Program-made: the position numbers and the translations under genes
Origin: Peptostreptococcaceae bacterium
GTDB taxonomy: Bacteria > Bacillota > Clostridia > Peptostreptococcales > Acidaminobacteraceae
Length of the DNA: 35,310 bases
Reading direction: 5' to 3'
Assembly (NCBI GenBank): GCA_027064135.1
Contig: JAMOQG010000124.1
Span: 1 to 35,310 of the forward strand
Notes under the pieces: model-generated
Databases searched by the model: none
The model's input: only the letters and a program-made list of their open reading frames with translations
Told to the model about the DNA's origin: nothing
Part shown: positions 1-8,089 of the stretch, piece after piece
Layout of the letters: each line of letters begins with the position of its first letter
How positions within the stretch are numbered: the first letter of the stretch is position 1

Positions 1-65
1 CGACTTGCATGTGTTAAGCACGCCGCCAGCGTTCATCCTGAGCCAAGATCAAACTCTTAATTAAA
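1..65 (-). rRNA. 16S ribosomal RNA, 5' end (partial)
   Basis: The reverse complement carries the universal 16S start AGAGTTTGATC (57 down to 47), followed by TGGCTCAG and the usual GAACGCTGGCGGCGTG and ACACATGCAAGTCG elements. The mature 5' end should lie about 8 nt upstream of AGAGTTTGATC, near 65. The rest of the gene lies off the left edge. It is read away from the ABC transporter operon and driven by the three promoters at 191-371. Confidence 0.97.
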
Positions 66-184
66 ATTTGTTTTTGCTCATTTTTTGTTCTGACGTTTTC
101 TCGCTTTGTTTCTTTGTTTCTTTTTTTCTTTTTTTTTAGACATACTGTTTAATTTTCAAAGACCATTTATTTGTTTTTCACAAC
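66..184 (-). promoter_or_regulatory. 16S rRNA leader (pre-rRNA spacer)
   Basis: Transcribed stretch between promoter P3 and the mature 16S end. On the minus strand it contains GTCTTTGAAAATTAAACAG (163 down to 145), matching the CTTTGAAAA-x-AACAG box common in clostridial rRNA leaders. A purine-rich tract with AAAGAAAC repeats follows. No gene is present. Antitermination or processing roles are inferred from family knowledge. Confidence 0.6.
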
Positions 185-190
185 TATCAT

Positions 191-219
191 ATCTTACCAA
201 TAATCGTGCCCGCTGTCAA
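191..219 (-). promoter_or_regulatory. rRNA promoter P3 (sigma-A)
   Basis: Minus strand TTGACA (214-219) and TAAGAT (191-196), separated by exactly 17 nt. It is the promoter closest to 16S. The spacer is unusually GC-rich for this genome. Confidence 0.85.
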
Positions 220-267
220 ATGTTTTTTTAAAATTATTTTTAATTACATGTTTTAGCGACATCTATC

Positions 268-296
268 ATATTACCTCTTTTCAATGAATTTGTCAA
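268..296 (-). promoter_or_regulatory. rRNA promoter P2 (sigma-A)
   Basis: Minus strand TTGACA (291-296) and TAATAT (268-273) with a 17-nt spacer. The TTTGACA context matches P3. Confidence 0.85.
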
Positions 297-342
297 ATGT
301 TTTTTTATACTTTTTCAACTTCATTTCAGTGGCAACTCGTTA

Positions 343-371
343 ATAATAGCATTTAGTTTTTATAAAGTCAA
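343..371 (-). promoter_or_regulatory. rRNA promoter P1 (sigma-A)
   Basis: Minus strand TTGACT (366-371) and TATTAT (343-348) with a 17-nt spacer. It is the most distal of three evenly spaced rRNA promoters (about 75 nt apart). Confidence 0.8.
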
Positions 372-402
372 ATCTTTTTTTACAAAATGTTTACAAACGG
401 TT

Positions 403-431
403 TTTTTGTTGAGATAAAGCTATTGTAGAAT
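403..431 (+). promoter_or_regulatory. possible promoter for the ABC exporter operon
   Basis: Plus strand TAGAAT (426-431) lies 17 nt after a weak TTTTTG (403-408), about 65 nt before the first start codon. It diverges from the rRNA promoters. Only the -10 is convincing. Confidence 0.35.
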
Positions 432-497
432 TAAGTTAAAAACTATATACTTAAATAAGGTGCAAAAGTTAAGTAAATATAAAAAAGAAGGCAAATT

Positions 498-1541
498 ATG
501 ATAAAAAAGATAATAGAAATTAAAAATATCAATAAAAAATACAAAGGTTTTGACTTTAACAAAAGTGAAAGAGGCGTTGGATTGTGGATTAAAAACATCT
601 TTCAACTGACGTCAAACAAAGCGGATAGTACTTTGGCTTTAAAAGATATAACTTTTTCTATTTCAGAAGGCGAAATCTTTGGAATTTACGGATCAAACGG
701 AGCAGGAAAAACTACTTTGATAAAAATACTAAGCGGACTTTTAAATCCAGATTCAGGAAGCATTAACATTAACGGTTCAAGTAAAAACTATGATATCAAA
801 AATTCAATAAGCTATATTTCAACAAATGGTTGGATGGGACTTGAATGGCAGCTGACAGTAAGAGAAAATTTAATATTATACGGGGATATCTTTGGAATGA
901 AATCAAAGCTTTTAAATAAAAGATCTGATGAAATTCTTGAATTAATAGGAATGAGCGAAAATAAAAATAAAAACATATCTCAACTTTCAGCAGGAATGAG
1001 ACAAAAACTCACAATAGCTAGAGGACTCCTTATAGATAAACCTGTTATGTATTTAGACGAACCTTCTGTTAGTTTGGATGTGAATTCAGCTAGAGATTTA
1101 AGGCACATTGTAAAGACCTATACTAAAAAAAATAATAAAACAGCTATTATAACAAGCCATGTTCCAGCGGATTTGGCAATTTGTAATAGAATAATGTTTT
1201 TATCAAAAGGGGAAATAATCGCTCTTGAAACTAAAGAAAAATTATACGAACCATATAAAAATAGAAAAGTATTGGATATGAAATGCTTGTATTTTAAAGA
1301 TGAATATCTTGAAGTTATAAAAAACTTTGAAAGTGTTTTAACAGCAACAGCAGATTTTAGTAAAAATTCAAAAGACTATATTGAGATAAAAGCGGTAATT
1401 AAAAACGATAAAAAACTAGTGACTGAAATAATGGATATGCTTTTAGATAAAAACGTTATAATTTTAAATATGAATGTTAAAGATGTTTCCATTAAGGAAA
1501 TATATGAATACTATGTAGTAGATAAAGAAACCAGAGATTAG
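498..1541 (+). CDS. ABC-2 type exporter, ATP-binding protein 1
   Basis: ATP-hydrolysing subunit of an ABC exporter, acting on the cytoplasmic face of the membrane with the permease encoded next. Visible motifs: Walker A GSNGAGKTT (residues 65-73), a variant signature LSAGM (163-167) instead of LSGGQ, Walker B VMYLDEP (183-189) and the switch histidine in ITSH (221). A C-terminal extension of about 110 residues follows the nucleotide-binding domain, as in DrrA-like exporter ATPases. Start ATG 498 has GAAGG six bases upstream. It is first in a four-gene run with 33 bp to the next true start. The N-terminus holds an insert of about 30 residues before the Walker A strand. Substrate cannot be read from sequence; drug, bacteriocin or polysaccharide export are all possible. 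Confidence 0.92.
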   Translation: MIKKIIEIKNINKKYKGFDFNKSERGVGLWIKNIFQLTSNKADSTLALKDITFSISEGEIFGIYGSNGAGKTTLIKILSGLLNPDSGSININGSSKNYDIKNSISYISTNGWMGLEWQLTVRENLILYGDIFGMKSKLLNKRSDEILELIGMSENKNKNISQLSAGMRQKLTIARGLLIDKPVMYLDEPSVSLDVNSARDLRHIVKTYTKKNNKTAIITSHVPADLAICNRIMFLSKGEIIALETKEKLYEPYKNRKVLDMKCLYFKDEYLEVIKNFESVLTATADFSKNSKDYIEIKAVIKNDKKLVTEIMDMLLDKNVIILNMNVKDVSIKEIYEYYVVDKETRD

Positions 1542-1575
1542 GAAACCATTAAAAATGTTGGAGAGGTGCGATACT

Positions 1576-2451
1576 ATGGGGAAATTACGAAGCGAGTTTG
1601 ATTCTCTAATAATGTTCTCTAAGAGAGAATACATTATATGGTCATCTTATAGAATGAACGCTTGGATGTGGGTTTTAGATACATTTTTTAATACAACAAT
1701 ATTTTTCTTTTTAAGTCTTGTTACAAAGGGAGCAACTATAGACTTTTTCCCTTATGGAACAAACTATGTAACTTTTATAGTATTAGGTCTTAGTGTATAC
1801 TACATATCATTTACTAATCTAGGAGATCCATTCCCAAGAGTAGCACGTATTTATTGGGGCGGAACAATGGATTTATATATGTTAAGTCCGCTTTCTTATT
1901 TTACACCAATGATGGGTGTTATGTATAGATCCGTAATAGACGATTATCCAAGAGTAATACTTGCTTTATTATTTGGCGGCGTGTTCTTCGGAGCATCATA
2001 TAACTTTGGCAATTTGGGCTTATCAATGATTTTATTAACGCTCCTATTAATATCTACATTTGGAATAGGTATGATTAGTGCAAGTTCATTTTATTTATTT
2101 AACTTTAAACAAAAAGCAGAACCTATTAGATTTATATTTCAAGATATAATTATAGCGCTTACAGCAGGATATTATTATCCTTTAACAGTACTTCCTTATC
2201 CATTGCAAGTATTAGGAAGCTTTATACCGCATACTTATGCTTTAGATGCTCTAAGAAGACTTATTATCCCAGGAGGAAATTTATATGTAAAAGTACTGCC
2301 CCTTCAAAAGGTAATAAATATTCAGCCTATAACGCTGGATATTATTATATTGGCAATAATGTCAGTCATTGCATTACCACTAGGATGGTGGATGTATATT
2401 AAAGGGATTAAAAAGGCAAGAAGGGAGGGAACTCTTACAAGATGGCAATAG
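1576..2451 (+). CDS. ABC-2 type exporter, permease 1
   Basis: Integral membrane subunit pairing with the ATPase just upstream. About six hydrophobic segments are visible, and the C-terminal half carries the ABC-2 permease pattern of a YYYPLTVLP loop followed by PHTYALDALRR. I start at ATG 1576 rather than the in-frame ATG at 1555, because GGAGAGGTG (1560-1568) sits at proper distance from 1576 and would lie inside the longer version. That gives 291 residues. The end overlaps the next ATPase start by 10 bp, indicating translational coupling. It is clearly paralogous to the permease at 3419-4252, so the operon looks like a duplicated ATPase-permease module. Confidence 0.9.
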   Translation: MGKLRSEFDSLIMFSKREYIIWSSYRMNAWMWVLDTFFNTTIFFFLSLVTKGATIDFFPYGTNYVTFIVLGLSVYYISFTNLGDPFPRVARIYWGGTMDLYMLSPLSYFTPMMGVMYRSVIDDYPRVILALLFGGVFFGASYNFGNLGLSMILLTLLLISTFGIGMISASSFYLFNFKQKAEPIRFIFQDIIIALTAGYYYPLTVLPYPLQVLGSFIPHTYALDALRRLIIPGGNLYVKVLPLQKVINIQPITLDIIILAIMSVIALPLGWWMYIKGIKKARREGTLTRWQ

Positions 2452-3422
2452 AAAATATAATAGAATTAGAAAATATAGTTAAAACTTATAAAATAAAAGA
2501 AGGTTTCCGAAAGTTTAAGCCTTTTAATGCAATAGACGGTGTAAGTTTAAATATTGAAAAAGGAGAAATTTTTGGACTTTTAGGTACAAACGGTGCAGGT
2601 AAAACTACTTTAATAAAAATAATGGCCGGTCTTTTAGAAGCAGATAAAGGCAGCGGAAAAGTATTAGGCTACGATATATATGAAAACCATAAAAAAATAC
2701 GTTCAAATGTAAGTCTGGTTGCTCCGACAGCAGATGTCGGAACAGATAATAATTTAACCGTAAAACAAAATCTTGAATTTTGGGCTGTAGTTTATAATCT
2801 TCCTAAAGAAAAAAGAGAAGAAAGAATAGATTATCTACTTACTTTTTTAGGATTAAAGGAATACGAAAACTTTTGGCCAATGAGTATATCCGCAGGTATG
2901 CGGCAAAAATTAGCCATTGCGAGATCTCTTCTTGTACAAAATCCAATTTTATTTTTAGATGAACCGACCGTTAAATTAGATGCTAAAGGTGCAGAATCAA
3001 TTAGAAAATTTATAAAAAAAATCAATGTAGAATTTAATACAACTATTATTCTTACTACACACTATATCTTTGAAGCGGAAGAATTATGCAGTAGGGTAGC
3101 CATAATGAACAAAGGAAAAATAAGAAGTTGCGATACAATAAATAATTTAAGAAATAATCTTGAAAAATATGATTCGTTTACTATTAAATGTGAAACTCTT
3201 AAAGCTAAGACTATCGAAAGATTAAAACTTGAAGAAAATATTATTGAATGTAATTTCAAAAATAATGAATTAAAAATTATAACAGATAAACTAGAAAAAA
3301 CTATTGATTTAACAACTAGAGCTCTTAGAAAAGAAAATATTCAAATAGAATCCATAAATACAACAGAATATTCATTGGAAGATATTTTTATTAAGGTTAC
3401 AACAGAGGAGGAAAAAATATGA
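2442..3422 (+). CDS. ABC-2 type exporter, ATP-binding protein 2
   Basis: Second ATPase of the exporter. Walker A GTNGAGKTT (residues 48-56), signature ISAGMRQK (from 149), Walker B ILFLDEP (169-175) and a switch-region LTTH are intact, so it should be catalytically competent. Like ATPase 1 it has the SAGMRQK form of the signature and a C-terminal extension, and the two are evidently paralogues. The start overlaps the permease 1 stop and is preceded by GGGAGG. Its end overlaps permease 2 by ATGA. Two different ATPases with two different permeases suggest either a heterotetrameric transporter or two related exporters co-expressed from one transcript. Confidence 0.92.
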   Translation: MAIENIIELENIVKTYKIKEGFRKFKPFNAIDGVSLNIEKGEIFGLLGTNGAGKTTLIKIMAGLLEADKGSGKVLGYDIYENHKKIRSNVSLVAPTADVGTDNNLTVKQNLEFWAVVYNLPKEKREERIDYLLTFLGLKEYENFWPMSISAGMRQKLAIARSLLVQNPILFLDEPTVKLDAKGAESIRKFIKKINVEFNTTIILTTHYIFEAEELCSRVAIMNKGKIRSCDTINNLRNNLEKYDSFTIKCETLKAKTIERLKLEENIIECNFKNNELKIITDKLEKTIDLTTRALRKENIQIESINTTEYSLEDIFIKVTTEEEKI

Positions 3423-4252
3423 ATTTTATAAAATCAAGTTTATCATTCACAAAACTTGAATATAAATCACTTAAATTTTATCCTTCGAGTTTTATATTAT
3501 CGGTTATAAAATCCTTTGTTACAATGTCCATGTGGCTATTTGTATCATTATTTTTAAAAGATTATGCTACTGAAGCATTATCCAATTATAACGGAGATTT
3601 TGTTTCATATATGGTTATAGGAGTAGTATTTTTTCAAAGTGCAAGTGCAATTTTAACTTTGCCTTTTCAAAGTTTAAGTACAGCTTTCTGGGATAAAAGA
3701 CTGGAAATATATAATTCTGCCAATTATGGAATTTGGGCATTTATAGTAGGAAGACTTATATGGACATTTGCTTATAATTTTATAATTCAACTTAGCGTGC
3801 TTCTTTTTGCCGTATTTGTAGTAGGAGTTAAAATAAGCGCTAATATTTCAGTAATATCAGCAATTTTATTTTACTTATTATTTGTTATGACGAGCTTTGG
3901 AATTGGCTTAATCGGAGCAAGCAACTTCTTTAATTTAGAAGTTAAACAGGGCAGAGAACCTGTAACATGGATGACAGATGTATTAGCAAGAATATTCTCT
4001 GGCGTTTATTATCCTATAGCAGTTATTCCAAGTTCAGTTAGATTTGTATCATATTTTGTTCCCCATACTTATGCTCTTAACGGAATAAGACAAATAATGA
4101 TGAACGGACAAAGTTTGTTCAGCAATACTATGCTTCCCTATGTATCTATAATGATGGTATTTTCTATAGGAACAATCTTACTAGGAATAAAGTTATTAAA
4201 TAACGCTTTAATTAAAGCTGAAAACGGAAATGGTATTGGAATGATAGTTTAA
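3419..4252 (+). CDS. ABC-2 type exporter, permease 2
   Basis: Polytopic membrane protein of 277 residues with about six hydrophobic segments. The C-terminal GVYYPIAVIP loop and PHTYALNGIRQ motif match permease 1 position for position. The start codon overlaps the stop of ATPase 2 (ATGA), with GGAGG upstream at 3406-3410. It is the last gene of the rightward operon. No clear plus-strand terminator is visible before the convergent gene at 4438; the hairpin at 4396-4429 has a U-tract only in the minus direction. Confidence 0.9.
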   Translation: MNFIKSSLSFTKLEYKSLKFYPSSFILSVIKSFVTMSMWLFVSLFLKDYATEALSNYNGDFVSYMVIGVVFFQSASAILTLPFQSLSTAFWDKRLEIYNSANYGIWAFIVGRLIWTFAYNFIIQLSVLLFAVFVVGVKISANISVISAILFYLLFVMTSFGIGLIGASNFFNLEVKQGREPVTWMTDVLARIFSGVYYPIAVIPSSVRFVSYFVPHTYALNGIRQIMMNGQSLFSNTMLPYVSIMMVFSIGTILLGIKLLNNALIKAENGNGIGMIV

Positions 4253-4383
4253 GCCAACAAAACAATGAGTCGAAATTAATTATATATTAATACCTACTTG
4301 AGAATTTATTTTATTAAAAACCTATTATAACGAGATTATTGCAATGTTATTTTCTTGAGTAAAAATATCCATAATAATTCTGA

Positions 4384-4429
4384 AAAACAGATAAAAAGAA
4401 TCTCCAATGAAATACCATTGAAGATTCTT
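4384..4429 (-). terminator. intrinsic terminator of the Gate-domain gene
   Basis: A 14-bp stem with one mismatch (4396-4409 with 4416-4429) and a 6-nt loop. On the minus strand it is followed by TTTTTATCTGTTTTTC. It lies just beyond the stop at 4438. Confidence 0.8.
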
Positions 4430-4437
4430 ACTATGAT

Positions 4438-5610
4438 CTATATAAAATTAGTAACAACAAATAACAGATGCGCACTTATTCCCGCTAAAAGTCCACCAAT
4501 AGTATGCGAGAATATTGCTTTATTAGCAAGTCTCCTCACTCCTAAAGAATCCATCATTCCAATATGAGTTGATAAGTAACCGCTCCAACACATTCCCATA
4601 GCAGTAAACACCGCAATTTCATTACCACTTACCAACCCTTCATTAATAAACTTTGTTACAAGCCCCAAAGCTGCTCCAACAGATCCTAAAGATGTAATTG
4701 GAAAAGCAATCGCCGCTGCATTTTTAAATCCGAAAAGCGGTTTAATAATTGGAGATAATAAACTTCCAATTTTAGGAAGAAGTTCAACTCCTTCATATGC
4801 TAATCCTTTATATACTGCTATACCATTATTCACTTCTGAAGGCCCAAATGTTAAAATCATAATCATCGTACAAATAACTAATACACCTGGAATTATCTCT
4901 AATCCCATTTCAACACCATTTTTCCCACCTTCTAAAATTGCATCCAATCCTCTTTCTAAAGGACTACCTTCTCTGATTTCACGAAATTCATTAAATTTTA
5001 ATTCATTCGCTTTATTTCCTTTTTCCTTTTCAATATCTTCTTTTGTTACATTATAGTAAATTTTAGTATAATGCATCATTATTCTAACACTTACAATGCT
5101 TCCAATTATTGCTGCAATATTTCCAATTATTACCGGCTTAACGAATTCAGTTCCTTCACCTTGGCTAATCATAAATGTGCTCAATATTAATCCCATTCCA
5201 AAAGAAGTTCCAAGATTACAAAGAACAGGTACTTGGTAATTTTTAAAATACTTTATAAACCCTTTGTCTTTTGATAATGATATTATTGCAGGATTATCAG
5301 ATAAATATGTAGTTATCGCTCCCAGTGATGCGGCTCCTGGTAATTTATAAAGCGGTTTCATAATTGGCGATATTATCATATTGATAAGAGCAACAACACC
5401 AAATTCAGATAGTAAAGCTGAAAAAGCTCCTGCTAAAACTGCAATTGCCATTATAAAGAACACTGTTGATAATAATAAATCATGAGCAGTTTTCATAATT
5501 GTATTAAACATGGGGCCAATTCCCATTTTAGAACTCAAATATCCAAATGCAATAATAATAAATAATAATAACACAAACGTTTCTATAGATATCGCTTTCT
5601 TTTGTCTCAT
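4438..5610 (-). CDS. Gate (nucleoside recognition) domain membrane protein
   Basis: Multi-pass membrane protein of 390 residues. Two related halves are visible, each with the Gate-domain style of glycine- and proline-rich helices (for example ITTYLSDNPAIISL near the first and GFKNAAAIAFPITSLGSVGA in the second), separated by a charged cytoplasmic stretch (KEDIEKEKGNKANELKFNE). Gate-domain proteins include nucleoside transporters, FeoB and the spore maturation proteins SpmA/B, but many, like this one, have unknown substrates. The start has GGGGGGAGA just upstream. It is a single-gene unit with its own terminator. Transport is likely; the solute is unknown. Confidence 0.8.
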   Translation of the reverse strand: MRQKKAISIETFVLLLFIIIAFGYLSSKMGIGPMFNTIMKTAHDLLLSTVFFIMAIAVLAGAFSALLSEFGVVALINMIISPIMKPLYKLPGAASLGAITTYLSDNPAIISLSKDKGFIKYFKNYQVPVLCNLGTSFGMGLILSTFMISQGEGTEFVKPVIIGNIAAIIGSIVSVRIMMHYTKIYYNVTKEDIEKEKGNKANELKFNEFREIREGSPLERGLDAILEGGKNGVEMGLEIIPGVLVICTMIMILTFGPSEVNNGIAVYKGLAYEGVELLPKIGSLLSPIIKPLFGFKNAAAIAFPITSLGSVGAALGLVTKFINEGLVSGNEIAVFTAMGMCWSGYLSTHIGMMDSLGVRRLANKAIFSHTIGGLLAGISAHLLFVVTNFI

Positions 5611-5719
5611 TTTCTCCCCCCTAATAATCTAATCTCATTCTACTATATACTCTTAACCAATTAAAGATTTATATGCTTTGAAAATATTAACTTTTCTTAA
5701 TTTTTAGATAATTTAGACA

Positions 5720-5785
5720 AAAGAAAAAAAGAGTAGTAATAGAAAATACGAAAATTTATCCGTTTCTTCATTTACCACTCTTTTA
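5720..5785 (-). terminator. intrinsic terminator of the SLH-protein gene
   Basis: Arms at 5729-5739 and 5772-5782 pair over 11 bp with one mismatch. Partial pairing inside the 32-nt loop extends the stem. On the minus strand it runs into TTTTTTTCTTTTG. It begins two bases after the stop codon. Confidence 0.75.
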
Positions 5786-5787
5786 TA

Positions 5788-7998
5788 TTATTGTATTATA
5801 GTAAGCGTTTCGTTTATTTCTTCAGTTTTATAATTAAATATATCATAAATATCAGTAATAATTAATTCATATTCATCCACATCTGCAACTGTATCAAATG
5901 TTAAAATTACAATTTTATCTGTAACAAATAATACTTTATCAGTATCTATTGTATGATTATCATTTTCATCATCTTCATATTCAAGCACATAATCATTGTT
6001 ATTATCTGACGAATTTGTATTTATACTTCTATTAAATTCCACTTTAATTTTATCATCAGAAATAAAATCCGCTTTAGTAATTTTAACATCACTTACACTC
6101 TTACTTGAACCTTTAACATTTTCAAATTTCATTTCAGTTTCAACACGATTTTCATTAATATCATAAATTCCATTTTTAATAACTACGTCTTCCGTTTCAC
6201 TTTCTGTAAATTTACTCGAAAGAATAAGTGCTAAAATATATGGTTTTTCTTCATTAAGTACTTTTTTAATAATAGTTTCACCGTTAATAGTAATATATGC
6301 ATTCTCAGATAACTTACTTAATTCTTCAGTAAAATAAAGATTAACCATTTTCTCATTTTCAGTCATAGCAAATTCAAATTCAACTACTGCATCATTTGAA
6401 TCATTACTATAATCACAAGAAAAATCTTTTTCATAATTATCAAGTTCATCATAATCATAAATATCTTTTAAGTCATCAATTTCTAATTCATAATCATGAC
6501 CTTTTTTCATATTTAAGAATTTCACATCAATCTGTCTATTCAAAAGATTTCCTGATCCTGTAAATTTAACTTCATATGATTGATTGTAATCCCCTGTACT
6601 AGAATCTAAATCATCCATCGAATAATTTGTTTTATTAAGAGCTGAATCATTGTCTAAAGGTTTATTAAATGTGAGTCTAATATAATCATCACTTAAAACT
6701 TTTATTTTCTCAAGTTCTAACTTTTCAGGTTTCAAATCAGTACCTTTAAAATCAAAACTTTGACCTTCGCCTTTATTTAAATAAACAGTATATTTACTTT
6801 GAAGATCCAAACTAATATCAAGCGTATAAGTTTCGCTTGCATTTAGCACGTCATTAATTAACCAAATTTTTACACTATTATCATTTCCAGTATTTGCTGT
6901 AATCTTCATAGTCTGCGAATTCCCTCTAATTACTTCTTCACTTTTTTGTTTTATAGAATATAACAACTCTAATTGTGCACTTTCATCAACCGGATGCGTA
7001 AAAGTTACTTCAATTTCTCTATTATTAATCGCTGTTACTTTAGCAATTTTAAAATAAGGCGATTCCACAATCGGTGTATCATTACTTGTAAAACCTTTTT
7101 CCAATGAAGAAATTACAAAGCCTTCATTATCTTTCACGTCTATAAGTTTAACAGTATATTTTTCGTTTTCTGTTTGCTCAGAAGTTCTAATATTTATTTC
7201 ATTTCCATTTATAATTTTTTCACTAATAGCTAATTGACTTCCATTTGAATCAACAATTTCTAATTTACAACTAATTATTTCCTCATTTAACATTATCTTA
7301 ATACTTGTTTGAGATAAAACTGAAATACTATTTATTACAGTTTTTAATTCATCATTTTTAATAAGACTTAAATCTTCAGCAACTTTTAAAGCAATAACTT
7401 TTTCATCAACAAGTCTTTGAACAACAGTTTTATTTTCGCTTTTAATATTTTTATCAAGAGCGTTATAAATTACATTTACTACAGACCCTCTATTATAATT
7501 TAGATTATCGTCTAATTTAACAGTATAATTAATATCATCAACCAATCCAACTTCGTAAGCTTTTGTATATAAATTATTCCAATCAAAATCATCATTATAT
7601 TTATAGCCAAGGCCAACTAAAGCCATTTTTATAAAAGCTTTTTCACTTACAGATTCATTTGGCTTAAAAGTATTATCTCCATAACCATCAACAATACCTT
7701 TACTCACTAAATAACCAATATAAGGTGCATACCATTCATTTTTGTCAACATCAGTAAAATACGTATCATTGTATTTATAACCATTCGCTTTAACATACTC
7801 ATTTTTACCAATAAACTTAACTATAAATGCAGCTGCGTCTCTTCTTTTAAGTTGCCCTTCTAAATTAAATCCTGTACCATCACCTTCAATCAGCTTTAAT
7901 TTATAAAGAGTTGAAACTTCATCATTGGCATATACAAACCCACTTATAGTAGATATAACAAGAACCATTAAAATTATAACACTTAATTTTCTTTTCAT
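5788..7998 (-). CDS. SLH-domain cell-surface protein
   Basis: Secreted 736-residue protein. Residues 1-24 form a signal peptide (MKRKLSVIILMVLV, then a small-residue cleavage region ending YAN). Residues about 30-190 hold S-layer homology repeats (KYNDTYFTDVDKNEWYAPYI, SKGIVDGYGDNTFKPNESV), which anchor proteins to pyruvylated secondary wall polymer. The remainder is a chain of beta-rich Ig-like/SbsA-type segments, shown by recurring patterns such as DDYIRLTFNKPL, DDKIKVEFNRSI and NREIEVTFTHPV. It is acidic and rich in Asn and Asp, with no enzymatic motif. The start is preceded by GTGAGGTGAGG. Probably an S-layer or surface-display protein; binding partner unknown. Confidence 0.88.
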   Translation of the reverse strand: MKRKLSVIILMVLVISTISGFVYANDEVSTLYKLKLIEGDGTGFNLEGQLKRRDAAAFIVKFIGKNEYVKANGYKYNDTYFTDVDKNEWYAPYIGYLVSKGIVDGYGDNTFKPNESVSEKAFIKMALVGLGYKYNDDFDWNNLYTKAYEVGLVDDINYTVKLDDNLNYNRGSVVNVIYNALDKNIKSENKTVVQRLVDEKVIALKVAEDLSLIKNDELKTVINSISVLSQTSIKIMLNEEIISCKLEIVDSNGSQLAISEKIINGNEINIRTSEQTENEKYTVKLIDVKDNEGFVISSLEKGFTSNDTPIVESPYFKIAKVTAINNREIEVTFTHPVDESAQLELLYSIKQKSEEVIRGNSQTMKITANTGNDNSVKIWLINDVLNASETYTLDISLDLQSKYTVYLNKGEGQSFDFKGTDLKPEKLELEKIKVLSDDYIRLTFNKPLDNDSALNKTNYSMDDLDSSTGDYNQSYEVKFTGSGNLLNRQIDVKFLNMKKGHDYELEIDDLKDIYDYDELDNYEKDFSCDYSNDSNDAVVEFEFAMTENEKMVNLYFTEELSKLSENAYITINGETIIKKVLNEEKPYILALILSSKFTESETEDVVIKNGIYDINENRVETEMKFENVKGSSKSVSDVKITKADFISDDKIKVEFNRSINTNSSDNNNDYVLEYEDDENDNHTIDTDKVLFVTDKIVILTFDTVADVDEYELIITDIYDIFNYKTEEINETLTIIQ

Positions 7999-8018
7999 AT
8001 TTTCCTCACCTCACTATA

Positions 8019-8027
8019 ATTATATCA
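8019..8027 (-). promoter_or_regulatory. extended -10 promoter of the SLH-protein gene
   Basis: Minus strand TTTGATATAAT contains TATAAT (8019-8024) with TG one base upstream, about 20 nt before the start codon. No good -35 is seen, which fits an extended -10 promoter. Confidence 0.5.
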
Positions 8028-8065
8028 AATTTTATAATAGTAAGCTATTATTAATATTAATTAAT

Positions 8066-8089
8066 GCAAAAAATACCCTTTCAGGTATT
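8066..8089 (-). terminator. intrinsic terminator of the HD-GYP gene
   Basis: Minus strand AATACCT-GAAA-GGGTATT hairpin (arms 8083-8089 and 8072-8078), followed by TTTTG. It overlaps the stop codon of the gene at 8088. Confidence 0.7.

Noticed and set aside
4355-4567. Plus-strand 70-residue frame
   Set aside because: Lies over the terminator and the 3' end of the Gate-domain gene in antisense, without a ribosome site.
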